Assembly: GCA_023251435.1 (NCBI GenBank)
Contig: JAHEYU010000044.1
Span: 1 to 50,253, forward strand
Direction of reading: 5' to 3'
Length of the DNA: 50,253 nucleotides
Origin: Bacteroidota bacterium
GTDB taxonomy: Bacteria > Bacteroidota > Bacteroidia > Bacteroidales > Prolixibacteraceae
Below the pieces are notes generated by a model. It was not told the origin of the DNA. It worked only from the letters and a program-made list of their open reading frames with translations, and searched no databases. The stretch's first letter is position 1. The number at the start of each line of letters is the position of its first letter. Positions 26,804-37,044 of this stretch are shown one piece after another. Made by a program: the position numbers and the translations under genes.

Positions 26804-26891
26804 AAAGTAGTCCTCCTCTCCAGATGGTGTTGATTTAATAATTTCTACACCAACAAAATCAAACTAATTATTTTAACTAACAGATCAAATT

Positions 26892-29800
26892 ATGGAAAAA
26901 ATTCGAAGATTAGGCCGTTTCCCTTTTGGAAATGGTTCGCAAATTCTTTTGAAGATTAAATTACTTTCTGTCGGTTTGTTATTTGGACTTGCCTCTGTAT
27001 CTGCAGATGGTTTATCTCTAAATACAAATCCGGAGCAGGTAATTAATCCTGTTGAGCAGCAGAAGCAAATCAGCGGGTCGGTTAATGATAGCCAGGGAGC
27101 CCCGATTCCGGGAGCTACCGTCATTGTTTCCGGTACCAACATTGGTACGATCACCGATTCTAATGGAAAATTCAACCTTAGTATTCCTGCAACGGCAAAA
27201 AGTCTCATTGTGAGTTTTGTTGGAATGAATTCCACAGAGTTGACTATTGGTAACAACACCAAATTTACAGTTGTGCTGACCGATTCGAATGTTGGCCTGG
27301 AAGAAGTGGTGGTGGTAGGTTACGGTACCCAGAAAAAGGAAAGTGTTGTAGGTGCCATTTCGCAGGTTGACAACAAAACCCTAATGCGTTCAGGAACTTC
27401 AAATGTTACCAATGCCATTGCCGGTAAACTTTCCGGAGTTTTGACCATTCAGCAGACTGGTGAACCCGGAGCGAATGACGCTGAAATTGTTATCCGTGGT
27501 TTATCGAGCTGGAACGGTTCGCAACCTTTGGTACTTGTGGATGGTGTTGAACGCGATTTTACTGATTTGGATCCGAATGAAATCAACTCCCTTTCAGTAT
27601 TGAAAGATGCTTCGGCTACTGCTGTATTCGGTGCAAAAGGTGCAAACGGTGTTATTCTGGTCACTACAAAAAGTGGAAATCTGGGAAAACCAAAACTTGA
27701 CTTTACTGCATCTTACGGTGTTCAGAGAGCAACAAGAATTCCTGATCATATCGATTCATACACTACCATGTCGTTGCTGAATGTGGCACGCATGAACGGT
27801 GGACAATATACCGACCTTTTGCCGGAGAGTATTCTTGAAGAGTACAGAAACCCTTCAACTCCGCTGAATGCGCTTCGTTATCCGAATGTTAACTGGTTCG
27901 ACGAATTGTCAAAACCCTACGCTCCAACAGTCAACGCCAACTTCAATGTAGCAGGTGGAACCAAATTCATTAAGTATTTCTGTTCGCTGGGTTTTATGAA
28001 CGAAAGTGGATTTTTTGAAGCAAAAAAGGATGGTTACTACGATATGAATTACCATTACAACCGGTTTAACTACCGCGCCAATGTTGATTTTGACCTGACT
28101 CCTAAAACGCAATTGTCATTTAAAATGGGTGGCGAGACCGGGATTAAAAATCAGCCCAACAGTTCACCATGGCGTAATTTATATGCTACCAGTCCGGCTC
28201 GTTTCCCTGCTTATTTTCCTGAATGGGTGCTTGAGCAGGTTCCTGACATAGATTATCCTGATGCAAGAGGAATGCGACTGGCAGAAGCTTTTGGTGAATA
28301 CACCGGTAACCCGTACACTTCATTAAATACAGGTGAGTTTAGGCAATTTGTTGATTCAAAATTATTTACTGACCTTATTCTGGATCAGAAACTTGATTTT
28401 ATTACCGAAGGCTTATCTTTTAATGGAAAAGTTTCTTTGAGCACTTATTTCCGAAATAATTCATTGTTGGCTAACTGGGGCTTTCCTCAATATAAACTTG
28501 ACTATACAAAAATTGGTGCTGTAGATCCTATTTCAGGTAAACCAATTAACCCATGGACTCGTGCGGGACAGGCAAATGAAGTTTATACCCAAGCGCCATT
28601 GGATATTAATGTTGGAAACTTGCAGGACGATTATTACCGCGATTTGTATTATGAGTTTGCCCTTAATTACAGCCGTACCTTCGGTAACCATAGTGTTACA
28701 GGTTTGGCTTTGCTGAACCGTCAGGAAAAAAATAAGGGAACTGATTTCGCTTATTTTAATGAAGCGCTGGTTGGCAGGACTACCTACGACTACAAGCACA
28801 AATACCTTATTGAATTCAATGTTGGTTATACAGGTTCAGAGCGTTTTGCTCCCGGAAACCGTTTTGGATTATTTCCGGCAGGTGCTATTGGCTGGGTAAT
28901 TTCTGAAGAACCTTTCTTTAAAGCAGCAGTTCCTGTTGTCAGCAAACTAAAATTGAGATATTCTGACGGGATAGTCGGTAGCGATTATGCCAGAAGCAGA
29001 TGGCTATACCAAAGCGACTATTTCCAGGATTCACGCGGATATATTCACGAAGATCTTGGCGCCAACCTGAGTGCACAATGGGAAGAAGCCCGAAAACGTG
29101 ACATTGGTCTTGAACTTGGATTATTTAAAGATCAGTTTACGCTGGTGGTTGACCTATTTGATGAGCAACGCGATAAGATGTTATTGGTACCGCGAAGTGC
29201 CACCATGTTAATTGGCAACTCTTTTAAGGAACTTAACCTTGGCGAAGTAAAGAAGCATGGTATTGAAGTTGAAATCGGTTTCAATAAAGTTGTCAATAAG
29301 AATTTCAATTATTTCCTGAAAGCCATTATGGGTTATAACGAAAACCGTGTGTTATTTAAAGACGATCCACCTTACGCACCCGATCATACCAAGCTGGCAG
29401 GGAAACCACTGACAGAGATGCTTAGTTCAGAATTTGGCCTGGAAGGACTCGAATTAAGTGGTGTTGAATTGACTGGTACCGGTTATTATACATCGGTTGA
29501 TGATATTCACAACAACCCATCACCCATCGCGTTGGAAAAATTGAATGTGGGCGACTACAAATTCCTCGATTATATGACTGACGGAACCATCACCGCCCTC
29601 GATAAACACCCCATTAAGGGCTTAACTTATCCTCCTTTTACATTCTCATGGTCAAGTGGTTTTACTTACAGAAACTTCGACTTCAATTTTATGTTCCAGG
29701 GTAACCTTGGCAAGTACGTTCAATACAACCAGACCTACGAAGTTGAGTTTATTAAAGGCGACTGGCGTATCCACTCTTCCCAGTTAGACTACTGGAGTCC

Positions 29801-30152
29801 GACCAATCCAGATGCCAATCACTCAACCCTGCATTACAGCGGAAGTTCGAGCGCCGACATTTTGTTCTGGGGTGGTGGCGAGGCCGACCGCGGATACCAG
29901 GTGATGATTGAAGACCGCTTCTTCCGTAATGCCGACTATGTGCGACTGAAAGAAGTTTATGCAGGTTATACATTTGATCCGGGTTTCCTAAACAAATTGG
30001 CCGGTGTTTCCAGCTTTCTTGTTTATGTCACCGGCAATAATCTCTTGACTTTAACCAATTTAATTGAAGGCGACCCTGAACGGAAAGATTTTCAGCAAGG
30101 GTTTTATCCACAGATGTCAACCTTTAAGGTTGGTGTGAAGTTCGTATTCTAA
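26892..30152 (+). CDS. SusC/RagA-family TonB-dependent outer membrane transporter (first copy)
   Basis: The 1086-residue protein has an extended signal region (to about residue 38) and a carboxypeptidase-regulatory-like beta-sandwich (about 58-130, ISGSVNDSQGAPIPGATVIV). A SusC TonB-box-like segment EEVVVVGYGTQKKE (137-150), a plug domain (GTSNVTNAIAGKLSGV, LVDGVERDFTDLDPNEI) and a 22-strand barrel ending in KVGVKFVF follow. It imports oligosaccharides or other large ligands across the outer membrane with the SusD lipoprotein encoded 17 bp downstream. The late calcium-loop motif of many SusCs is degenerate here (DYMTDGTITALDK). It is the first gene of a five-gene operon without any enzyme, so the ligand is not evident. 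Confidence 0.95.
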   Translation: MEKIRRLGRFPFGNGSQILLKIKLLSVGLLFGLASVSADGLSLNTNPEQVINPVEQQKQISGSVNDSQGAPIPGATVIVSGTNIGTITDSNGKFNLSIPATAKSLIVSFVGMNSTELTIGNNTKFTVVLTDSNVGLEEVVVVGYGTQKKESVVGAISQVDNKTLMRSGTSNVTNAIAGKLSGVLTIQQTGEPGANDAEIVIRGLSSWNGSQPLVLVDGVERDFTDLDPNEINSLSVLKDASATAVFGAKGANGVILVTTKSGNLGKPKLDFTASYGVQRATRIPDHIDSYTTMSLLNVARMNGGQYTDLLPESILEEYRNPSTPLNALRYPNVNWFDELSKPYAPTVNANFNVAGGTKFIKYFCSLGFMNESGFFEAKKDGYYDMNYHYNRFNYRANVDFDLTPKTQLSFKMGGETGIKNQPNSSPWRNLYATSPARFPAYFPEWVLEQVPDIDYPDARGMRLAEAFGEYTGNPYTSLNTGEFRQFVDSKLFTDLILDQKLDFITEGLSFNGKVSLSTYFRNNSLLANWGFPQYKLDYTKIGAVDPISGKPINPWTRAGQANEVYTQAPLDINVGNLQDDYYRDLYYEFALNYSRTFGNHSVTGLALLNRQEKNKGTDFAYFNEALVGRTTYDYKHKYLIEFNVGYTGSERFAPGNRFGLFPAGAIGWVISEEPFFKAAVPVVSKLKLRYSDGIVGSDYARSRWLYQSDYFQDSRGYIHEDLGANLSAQWEEARKRDIGLELGLFKDQFTLVVDLFDEQRDKMLLVPRSATMLIGNSFKELNLGEVKKHGIEVEIGFNKVVNKNFNYFLKAIMGYNENRVLFKDDPPYAPDHTKLAGKPLTEMLSSEFGLEGLELSGVELTGTGYYTSVDDIHNNPSPIALEKLNVGDYKFLDYMTDGTITALDKHPIKGLTYPPFTFSWSSGFTYRNFDFNFMFQGNLGKYVQYNQTYEVEFIKGDWRIHSSQLDYWSPTNPDANHSTLHYSGSSSADILFWGGGEADRGYQVMIEDRFFRNADYVRLKEVYAGYTFDPGFLNKLAGVSSFLVYVTGNNLLTLTNLIEGDPERKDFQQGFYPQMSTFKVGVKFVF

Positions 30153-30169
30153 TTGTAAAATCTACGATC

Positions 30170-32023
30170 ATGAAAAAATATATCATTTTATTATTAATGA
30201 CAGGGATCATGATGGTTACACCGTCATGCCTTGAAGAATACCTCGATCAGGCACCCGAATCAGGGCTGAACGAAGAGGAGATATTCTCGAAATATGCCAA
30301 CTTCAGACAATACTTATATGGCGTTTACGAAGGTCAGAAATACTTTGGGACCAGTGGCTGGAGAGATTATAACATCAAAAACGCATTCCCGCTTTATTTC
30401 AACTCATGGGATCAGAAATATACCTGGGAAGGCGTAACTGACGCGGCAGATATGGGGCGTTACATGGAAGGCCATACAATGAAAAGTGGTCAGGTTTCTG
30501 CTTTCATTAATAAATTTACCTACGACGGAAACAGGAGACCTGTTCTGGAATCCATGTTCATGGTAATTCGCAAATGCAATATGGTACTGCAGAACATAAA
30601 TAAACTTCAGGATGCCGAACAGAAAATCAAAGATGATTTTGTTGGACAGGCTCATTTTGTGCGTGCCTTTTGTCATTTCGAACTCATGCGTTTATGGGGG
30701 CCAATGCCTTATCTTACCAAAGTTATCGGTGTTGACGACCAATGGGATATACCGCGATTGTCGAAATACGAGACACTGGCTGCCATTGCAGCCGACATGG
30801 ATACTGCTGCCACCTTTTTTGAAAAAGCAGGTATCATGCGCCGCGATCCGGGACCAGGACAGACAGGTCACCTTAACGATCCGGACCAGGCCCGCCCGAA
30901 TGGAGTTGCTGCGAAAGCTTACAAAGCCCGTGCATTGTTGTATGCTGCCAGCCCGCTGAACAACGACAAAGGTGTAAAAGCCTGGGAAGATGCCGCAAAA
31001 GCAAACTGGGAAGCTATTCAACTGGCCGAGAAAAATTTGTATGGTTTGCTAAGCGCTGCCGATTACAAGAAAAATTATGTAGGCACCACCTATACCAACG
31101 AACAGCTTTGGGCGTGGACTGCAGGTAACCTTACATGGAACAATGGTTTTTTCCAGGGGATCGTTTCCGGAGTAATTGGCGATAGCAAATCTTCCTGGTC
31201 GGGTGTTTGTCCGACCCAGAATTTTGTAGATAAATTTGAAACCAAATGGGGCGAACCGCTGAATACCGAAGCCGATCGTCAGGCTGCTGCCGCTGCCGGC
31301 CATTACAATGAGCAAGATCCATACAAAGATCGTGATCCGCGTTTCTATATCGATATTGTTTACAATCAGGCTCCTTTAACAGGTTGGTCTGGCGGTAAAG
31401 CCCAGATATGGCTGGAAAATAAAGCCGGTGTTGTTTCTTACGGAGAACTTATCAATCCAACAGTTTATTTAGGTAGAACTTATACAGGATATTACATTCG
31501 GAAAATATGGGGAGAAGGCAGTACCAAAGACCGGAAATCGGTGATCCATACTGATCCGCTGATTCGTTTGGGAGAACTTTACCTGAATTATGCCGAAGCA
31601 ACCAATGAAGCTTACGGGCCAAATGGCATGGCTCCGGGCGCAACGATGACAGCTGTTGAGGCTATCAATGTAATCCGTACCCGTATTAATCAGCCTGCTG
31701 TTTTACCGGCATACACTTCCAGTAAAGAAATTTTCAGGGAAAGGATTAAAAACGAACGCAATATCGAACTCGCTTATGAAGGTCATTATTACCACGACAT
31801 CCGTCGCTGGAAAGATGCGCCCAAAGCTTATGCAGGTCCAATATATGGAATGGAGATTGAAAAAGTTGCGGTTAGCGCTACATACCCTACCGGGTTTATG
31901 TACAAACGTTATCCACTATCGGCCGACCGCCAGCCAAGTTGGAAAGAGCCCATGTACTATCTCCCGTTCAATACGGAAGATAATTTCAAAATGAAAAATT
32001 TTGTACCCAATATCGTTTGGTAA
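30170..32023 (+). CDS. SusD/RagB-family nutrient-binding lipoprotein (first copy)
   Basis: The 617-residue lipoprotein has signal peptide and lipobox TPSC (Cys20), followed by the SusD opening LEEYLDQAPESGLNEEEIF. It has helical TPR-like segments (GQAHFVRAFCHFELMRLWGPMPYLTK; NGVAAKAYKARALLYAASPL) and the C-terminal RERIKNERNIELAYEGHYYHDIRRWKDAP block that defines the family. It sits on the cell surface as the lid and ligand-capture subunit of the SusC transporter encoded just upstream. The short 17-bp gap and common order support co-transcription. It is longer than starch SusD (about 550 residues), with a large loop around 300-420. Confidence 0.95.
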   Translation: MKKYIILLLMTGIMMVTPSCLEEYLDQAPESGLNEEEIFSKYANFRQYLYGVYEGQKYFGTSGWRDYNIKNAFPLYFNSWDQKYTWEGVTDAADMGRYMEGHTMKSGQVSAFINKFTYDGNRRPVLESMFMVIRKCNMVLQNINKLQDAEQKIKDDFVGQAHFVRAFCHFELMRLWGPMPYLTKVIGVDDQWDIPRLSKYETLAAIAADMDTAATFFEKAGIMRRDPGPGQTGHLNDPDQARPNGVAAKAYKARALLYAASPLNNDKGVKAWEDAAKANWEAIQLAEKNLYGLLSAADYKKNYVGTTYTNEQLWAWTAGNLTWNNGFFQGIVSGVIGDSKSSWSGVCPTQNFVDKFETKWGEPLNTEADRQAAAAAGHYNEQDPYKDRDPRFYIDIVYNQAPLTGWSGGKAQIWLENKAGVVSYGELINPTVYLGRTYTGYYIRKIWGEGSTKDRKSVIHTDPLIRLGELYLNYAEATNEAYGPNGMAPGATMTAVEAINVIRTRINQPAVLPAYTSSKEIFRERIKNERNIELAYEGHYYHDIRRWKDAPKAYAGPIYGMEIEKVAVSATYPTGFMYKRYPLSADRQPSWKEPMYYLPFNTEDNFKMKNFVPNIVW

Positions 32024-32038
32024 TTTAAACCCGATAAA

Positions 32039-35000
32039 ATGAAGATTATGCAAATTTATCATACACTATTTCAGAAATACAGGTTTATCGGAACCTTACT
32101 TTTCTTTATTCTGCTGGCCGGAACTACTATGGGGCAAGAGGAAGAGAAAGTAAAAGCGAAACCTGTAAGTTTAATCATGAAGGTAATCAATGAAGATGGT
32201 GATGCCATTGCCAATGCGAATGTAATTGTAGGCGAAGGTGTTATCCATACTGAAACCGATGAAAATGGTAGCTGCTCAATTGTTGGTTTTCCGGAAGATT
32301 TTGTTTCAGTAACTGCTTTCGGATTTGAAAAGAGCATCACATTTATCAGCAAATTACTCAACGATAAAGTGGTTAAACTTGAGAAAGCAAAATTATTAAT
32401 GACCTCTGACGATGTGGTTGAATTACCATTTATGACAGTCAAAAAACGGAAATTATCAGGAAGCGCTTTTGTTATTAAAGGCAACCAACTGGATAAATAT
32501 CCATCAACCGATATCCGTAATGCAATGACAGGTCTTGCCCCCGGCCTTGAAATCAGGGAAAACAATGGTATGCCGGGAATGAGCGCAGAAGAATCGCTGA
32601 ATGTTTTTGGTATTTCAGAAAAGGTAGGCGTTGGCGCCCGCGGTCGTGGAATGATGTACATCATCGATGGTGTTCCTACTGAAATTACAGAAATGCCTTT
32701 GGATCCGAGCGAAATTGAAAGCATGACAGTAATAAAAGACATCGTAGGCAAAGCAATGTTTGGGCCTTCTGCCGCTGATGGTATTATCCTGATCAAAACA
32801 AAACGTGGAAAGGCACACGATCGGGTGATCAATGTGAACATTGAAAAAGGCATCAGTATAGCTGACCGTTTCCCTGAATTTGTATCGGGAGGCGATTATG
32901 CCCGTTTGAACAATCTGGCCAGAACCAACAGCGGATTGGCGCCCTTGTACAGCGATGATGCCATTGCTGCTTACGACAAAAATGATCCGTACGACATGGT
33001 TTATCCAAGTGTTAACTACCGCGATATGATGCTCAAAAACAGCATGGCTTTTAACAGGGCAAATATGTCATCATCGGGTGGTAACGACATCGTTCAGTAT
33101 TATACCTATCTGGGCTACAGCGGCGAAGGCGATTTGTATAAGATTGGCGACCCTGCTGATTACAACCGATTGAATACACGTGCCAACATCGACATTAAAG
33201 TTAATGAGGTAATAAAAGTGCAGTTCGATTTCTTTGGAGGCCTGACGTTCCGTCGTTCACCTAACTACGAATTCGATCCGCAATTTACTTCTGAAGGTAC
33301 TGACAATCCTGTATTGAATATTGTTGAGTTTCCATCGGTAATCAACGAGATCACTGCAACTCCGCCGATTGCCTTTCCGGTTTACGCCAATAATGACCCT
33401 ACTTTGGATAAACCATGGTATGGCGTGAGTTCTGCATACAGAAGCAACCCGATTGGGAATCTTGTACACAATGGTTATTATACCGAATCAGGCCGTACAG
33501 GTGCGTTTAACGTAGCTTTGGATTTTGATCTCGGCCAAATGGTTCAAGGTTTAAAATCGAAAACATATATCGGGTTCAACGCATTCAACCTGCTTCGTAT
33601 TGGTAAAGCCGAAGATTACAGTGCTTATATTGTTACCCCTGCAGCAAATGCAGACGGAACCAATTATACACTTTCGAAAATTACAGAACACAACAGTGTT
33701 GACCAGGCAAGTATGGCCAAATTGCACGACTTCTATTTCCAGCGTTTTGTAGGTTACGAAACTTTGGAATATAACCGGAAATTTGGTAAAAACGATGTTC
33801 AGGCATCTGCTACTTATTATATCTCGAAAATTTTCCGCAACGGAATCGAAGAACCTGAACGTCAGCAAACCGGAATATTGACAGGTATTTACACTTTCGA
33901 TGATAAATACAGTGTGCAGGGAATCCTGAATTATGCAGGTTCATCAAGTTACAGCGAAGATGCACGCTATTTTATGTCGCCTTCTGCCGGTGCAAGCTGG
34001 GTGATTTCAGAAGAAGGTTTCATGAAAGGGGCTAAATTTATCGATTACCTGAAATTGCGTGCCGAAGGTGGTATCCTTGGCTACGAAAGTTTCTTTTCTC
34101 CATTCTATTACCGCGACCGTTATAATTATAACAGCACCGGTTCTGCCTTTGGTCCCCATGCAACCAATCAGTGGTTTGGCACAAGTACCGACAACCAGGT
34201 TTATCGTACATCGCCCAACCGCACAGGAAATCCTGATTTGGGTTGGGAAAAACGCCGCGAATTTTCAGTGGGTTTAGATGCTGTGATGTTTAGCGAAAAA
34301 CTGTCGCTCGAAGTAAACTATTACGACAATCAGCGCGACGGAATGGTTTCACAGTTAGTAAATACGATCCCTTATGTTGTAGGTGTTTCGGGAGCCAGAC
34401 CTCGGGCCAATTTTAATAAAGTACGTTATTATGGTTTGGAAACAAGCCTGCAGTACACAAAAAAAACAGGCGATTTTAAATATTCATTTGGTGGAAATGC
34501 GACCATTCAAAATTCTGAAATCCAGAAATATGATGAAGCCGATTTCCGTTATCCTCACCAGTCAAGAATTGGTGCACCAATGGATTCATACTGGGGACAG
34601 ATTTATTTGGGGAAATTTGCCACTGATGAAGAAGCATTGGTTGTTCCCCAATTGTATGATGATGTTTTACACGCAGGCGACCTGAAGTACAAAGACATGA
34701 ACAACGATGGTGTGATAGATGACAATGATGCCAGCAATATTGGCCATTCAACTCCCCGTTTGTTTTATGCTTTGAATATCAAACTAAGCTATAAAAACTT
34801 CGATTTTACAGCCATTGGCACCGGTCGTGCTTTTTACGATATCGCATTAACCAACCAGTATTACTGGAATGGCTGGGGCGATAATACTTACTCCAAATTC
34901 GTAAAAGATAATATTGGAGGCGATTATCCGAAGCTGACCTATTACAGGATAAACAACAACTTTGTAGGATCTGATTTCTGGTTGAGAAAAGGAGGCTATT

Positions 35001-35209
35001 TTAAAATTCAGAATATTGAGCTGGCCTACAATGTGCCGGTTAGCAAAATGAATTTACCTGCCGTTCGTGCCTTCCGTATTTTCGTACACGGTTCGAACCT
35101 TATGACCATTTCGAAGATCAAAGATGTTGATCCCGAGTCTATTAATTCCGGAGTGGAAAACTATCCATTGTTTCAGACATACACCGCCGGACTTAAATTA
35201 ACTTTTTAA
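32039..35209 (+). CDS. SusC/RagA-family TonB-dependent transporter (second, divergent copy)
   Basis: The 1056-residue protein has a signal peptide (to about residue 32, TTMGQ) and a carboxypeptidase-regulatory-like domain (about 42-115, LIMKVINEDGDAIANANVIV). A plug (TDIRNAMTGLAPGLEI, MMYIIDGVPTEITEMPLDPSEI) and barrel ending in AGLKLTF follow. It differs from the first copy: where a SusC normally has the VVVVGYGTQ-type segment, it reads DDVVELPFMTVKKRKLSGSA (124-143). A calcium-loop motif (DMNNDGVIDDND) is intact near the C-terminus. It starts 15 bp after the first SusD and ends 3 bp before the second SusD. Divergence from copy 1 is high enough to suggest a different ligand or a partner role rather than recent duplication. 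Confidence 0.93.
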   Translation: MKIMQIYHTLFQKYRFIGTLLFFILLAGTTMGQEEEKVKAKPVSLIMKVINEDGDAIANANVIVGEGVIHTETDENGSCSIVGFPEDFVSVTAFGFEKSITFISKLLNDKVVKLEKAKLLMTSDDVVELPFMTVKKRKLSGSAFVIKGNQLDKYPSTDIRNAMTGLAPGLEIRENNGMPGMSAEESLNVFGISEKVGVGARGRGMMYIIDGVPTEITEMPLDPSEIESMTVIKDIVGKAMFGPSAADGIILIKTKRGKAHDRVINVNIEKGISIADRFPEFVSGGDYARLNNLARTNSGLAPLYSDDAIAAYDKNDPYDMVYPSVNYRDMMLKNSMAFNRANMSSSGGNDIVQYYTYLGYSGEGDLYKIGDPADYNRLNTRANIDIKVNEVIKVQFDFFGGLTFRRSPNYEFDPQFTSEGTDNPVLNIVEFPSVINEITATPPIAFPVYANNDPTLDKPWYGVSSAYRSNPIGNLVHNGYYTESGRTGAFNVALDFDLGQMVQGLKSKTYIGFNAFNLLRIGKAEDYSAYIVTPAANADGTNYTLSKITEHNSVDQASMAKLHDFYFQRFVGYETLEYNRKFGKNDVQASATYYISKIFRNGIEEPERQQTGILTGIYTFDDKYSVQGILNYAGSSSYSEDARYFMSPSAGASWVISEEGFMKGAKFIDYLKLRAEGGILGYESFFSPFYYRDRYNYNSTGSAFGPHATNQWFGTSTDNQVYRTSPNRTGNPDLGWEKRREFSVGLDAVMFSEKLSLEVNYYDNQRDGMVSQLVNTIPYVVGVSGARPRANFNKVRYYGLETSLQYTKKTGDFKYSFGGNATIQNSEIQKYDEADFRYPHQSRIGAPMDSYWGQIYLGKFATDEEALVVPQLYDDVLHAGDLKYKDMNNDGVIDDNDASNIGHSTPRLFYALNIKLSYKNFDFTAIGTGRAFYDIALTNQYYWNGWGDNTYSKFVKDNIGGDYPKLTYYRINNNFVGSDFWLRKGGYFKIQNIELAYNVPVSKMNLPAVRAFRIFVHGSNLMTISKIKDVDPESINSGVENYPLFQTYTAGLKLTF

Positions 35210-35212
35210 ACC

Positions 35213-37024
35213 ATGACGACTATGAATAAAAAGAACATATTACTATTGGGTACATTGCTCGTTTTTCTGGCCTCTTGCAAAGACTATCTTGAACCTTACC
35301 CCAACGGGGATATTTCAAGCGAAGAAATCTGGAAATATCAGGATATAGTGCAGGGTTTGGTAGGGCAATGTTACGATTACATGGACAATAACGATAACCG
35401 TGGATACAACAACAACAATGGTGCCTACCTCGATTGCGCCACGGATAACGCCGTACGTACCAGTACAACCGACAACCTTCGCCGTTTGGCAGTAGGTGCG
35501 ATAACTACCAGTCAGGATCCGTTCCGTGCTTATTGGGACATTGATTACCGGGCCATTAACTCTGTTAATACATTTCTGAAAGACCGCAGGGGTTACAACA
35601 CCCGGTTTATTGTGAACAACGATTGGAATACACTGGTAAAAAAACGCTTGCAGGGCGAAGCTTTCGCTCTGCGCGCATGGTTTCAGTGGGACCTGTTGCA
35701 ACGTTTCGGCGGAAAAGGCCTGGATGGTCAAATGCTTGGTTATCCGATAGTGCTCGAACCTTTGAGTGTGACTGAAGCTACCAACCTGCCCCGGAATACC
35801 TACGATGAATGTGTGAAGCAAATTTTGGCCGATTGCGATTCTGCCTACAAATATTTGCCTATTGCACACCGCGACTTTCTGGTGCCAAATGCCGGAGACA
35901 GGGTTTATGCCGGTGGCAAATACTGGGGACGCATGGATGGAATTACCACACGTGCCATCAAATCGAATGTTTACCTCACATGGGCAAGTCCGTTATTTAA
36001 TCCGGGTAACGACAAAATCCGCTGGGAAATGGCCGCAAAAAATGCCAAGGAAGTCATCGATTTTAAACTGACAGTTGATAACGTAACCAAAGGGTTTGTG
36101 CCTGCAAATGGAGTAAACTGGTTTGATCCGAACTTTCCCGGAATTATTTTTGCATCGAGGTACAATAACGCAAACGATGCGATGGAACGTATGTTCTATC
36201 CCGGAGGTTTCCAGGGAACAGGCTCAATGGGGGCATCGCAGGAATTAGTGAATGCTTTCCCTATGAAAAACGGATATCCGATTACTGATCCGAAAAGCGG
36301 ATACAATCCAGCAGATCCTTATAAAGACCGCGACCCACGTTTTTACAGTGTGATCTTTCATAACAATGCCAAAGCAATTCGTTCTGGTAAAACTGATGTG
36401 ATGTACACATTCGAAAACTGGCAAGGTGGAAAAGATCAGGCACTCGCCACATCAACCAACAGCCGCACCAATTATCACATTAAAAAGATGGTTTGGATGG
36501 GTTTGGATTGGAAAGATGCTTCGCCAAACCGCCAGCCACACGCCAAATTTTACATCCGTTGGGCGCACATGTGTCTTAATTTTGCTGAGGCTGCCAACCA
36601 TGTGGTTGGACCAACTGATGCAGCTAAATTTGGTTTATCCGCCAAAGATGCCATTAAATATCTGCGTTCGCGGAAAACATACGATGGTGCCAACGGGCTT
36701 GCTGCTGATCCATATCTGGATGAAGTAGCTGCCGCCGGAGAAAATGTGTTTGACCAGTTGGTTAGAAATGAACGTCGCATTGAAACCTGTTTCGAAGGAT
36801 TCCGGTTTTATGACCTTCGGCGTTGGGCTACTCCACTTGCCGAGTTAAATAAACCAGTTCACGGAGCTCAAATTATTAAAAACGCTGATGGTACATTTAC
36901 ATACAACCTCAATGTTGAAGTTGAAGCCCGTCAGTTCTCTTCACATTTTCTTCCGATCCCATACGACGAAATGCTTCGCATGGATAAACTGGTACAGAAC
37001 GAAGGCTGGGAAGCTTGGAAATAA
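35213..37024 (+). CDS. SusD/RagB-family lipoprotein (second copy)
   Basis: The 603-residue protein has signal peptide and lipobox LASC (Cys22 if translation starts at 35213; an equally good start is Met4 at 35222). It begins KDYLEPYPNGDISSEEIW, followed by the YDYMDNNDNRG region, the helical core with RLQGEAFALRAWFQWDLLQRFGG, and the C-terminal LVRNERRIETCFEGFRFYDLRRW block. It is the expected surface partner of the second SusC, which ends 3 bp upstream. The mature N-terminus is rich in Asn and Asp. As with the first pair, the ligand cannot be read from the sequence. Confidence 0.95.
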   Translation: MTTMNKKNILLLGTLLVFLASCKDYLEPYPNGDISSEEIWKYQDIVQGLVGQCYDYMDNNDNRGYNNNNGAYLDCATDNAVRTSTTDNLRRLAVGAITTSQDPFRAYWDIDYRAINSVNTFLKDRRGYNTRFIVNNDWNTLVKKRLQGEAFALRAWFQWDLLQRFGGKGLDGQMLGYPIVLEPLSVTEATNLPRNTYDECVKQILADCDSAYKYLPIAHRDFLVPNAGDRVYAGGKYWGRMDGITTRAIKSNVYLTWASPLFNPGNDKIRWEMAAKNAKEVIDFKLTVDNVTKGFVPANGVNWFDPNFPGIIFASRYNNANDAMERMFYPGGFQGTGSMGASQELVNAFPMKNGYPITDPKSGYNPADPYKDRDPRFYSVIFHNNAKAIRSGKTDVMYTFENWQGGKDQALATSTNSRTNYHIKKMVWMGLDWKDASPNRQPHAKFYIRWAHMCLNFAEAANHVVGPTDAAKFGLSAKDAIKYLRSRKTYDGANGLAADPYLDEVAAAGENVFDQLVRNERRIETCFEGFRFYDLRRWATPLAELNKPVHGAQIIKNADGTFTYNLNVEVEARQFSSHFLPIPYDEMLRMDKLVQNEGWEAWK

Positions 37025-37044
37025 ACTTTTAAAAAAGAAAAACT

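Larger units (their letters stand above)
26535..26891. other. Divergent serA / susC intergenic region
   Basis: This 357-bp AT-rich gap holds a minus-strand -7-like box for serA (taaatttg at 26587-26580), a plus-strand promoter candidate for the SusCD operon (26652-26683) and a large palindrome (26775-26803). The implied susC leader is about 200 nt long. I see no small ORF or RNA gene that I can name. Confidence 0.5.

Noticed and set aside
32071-32853. 260-codon minus-strand open frame in the second susC
   Set aside because: Antisense to the N-terminal domain and plug of SusC, with low-complexity Ser/Thr/Pro/Ile content; not a real gene.
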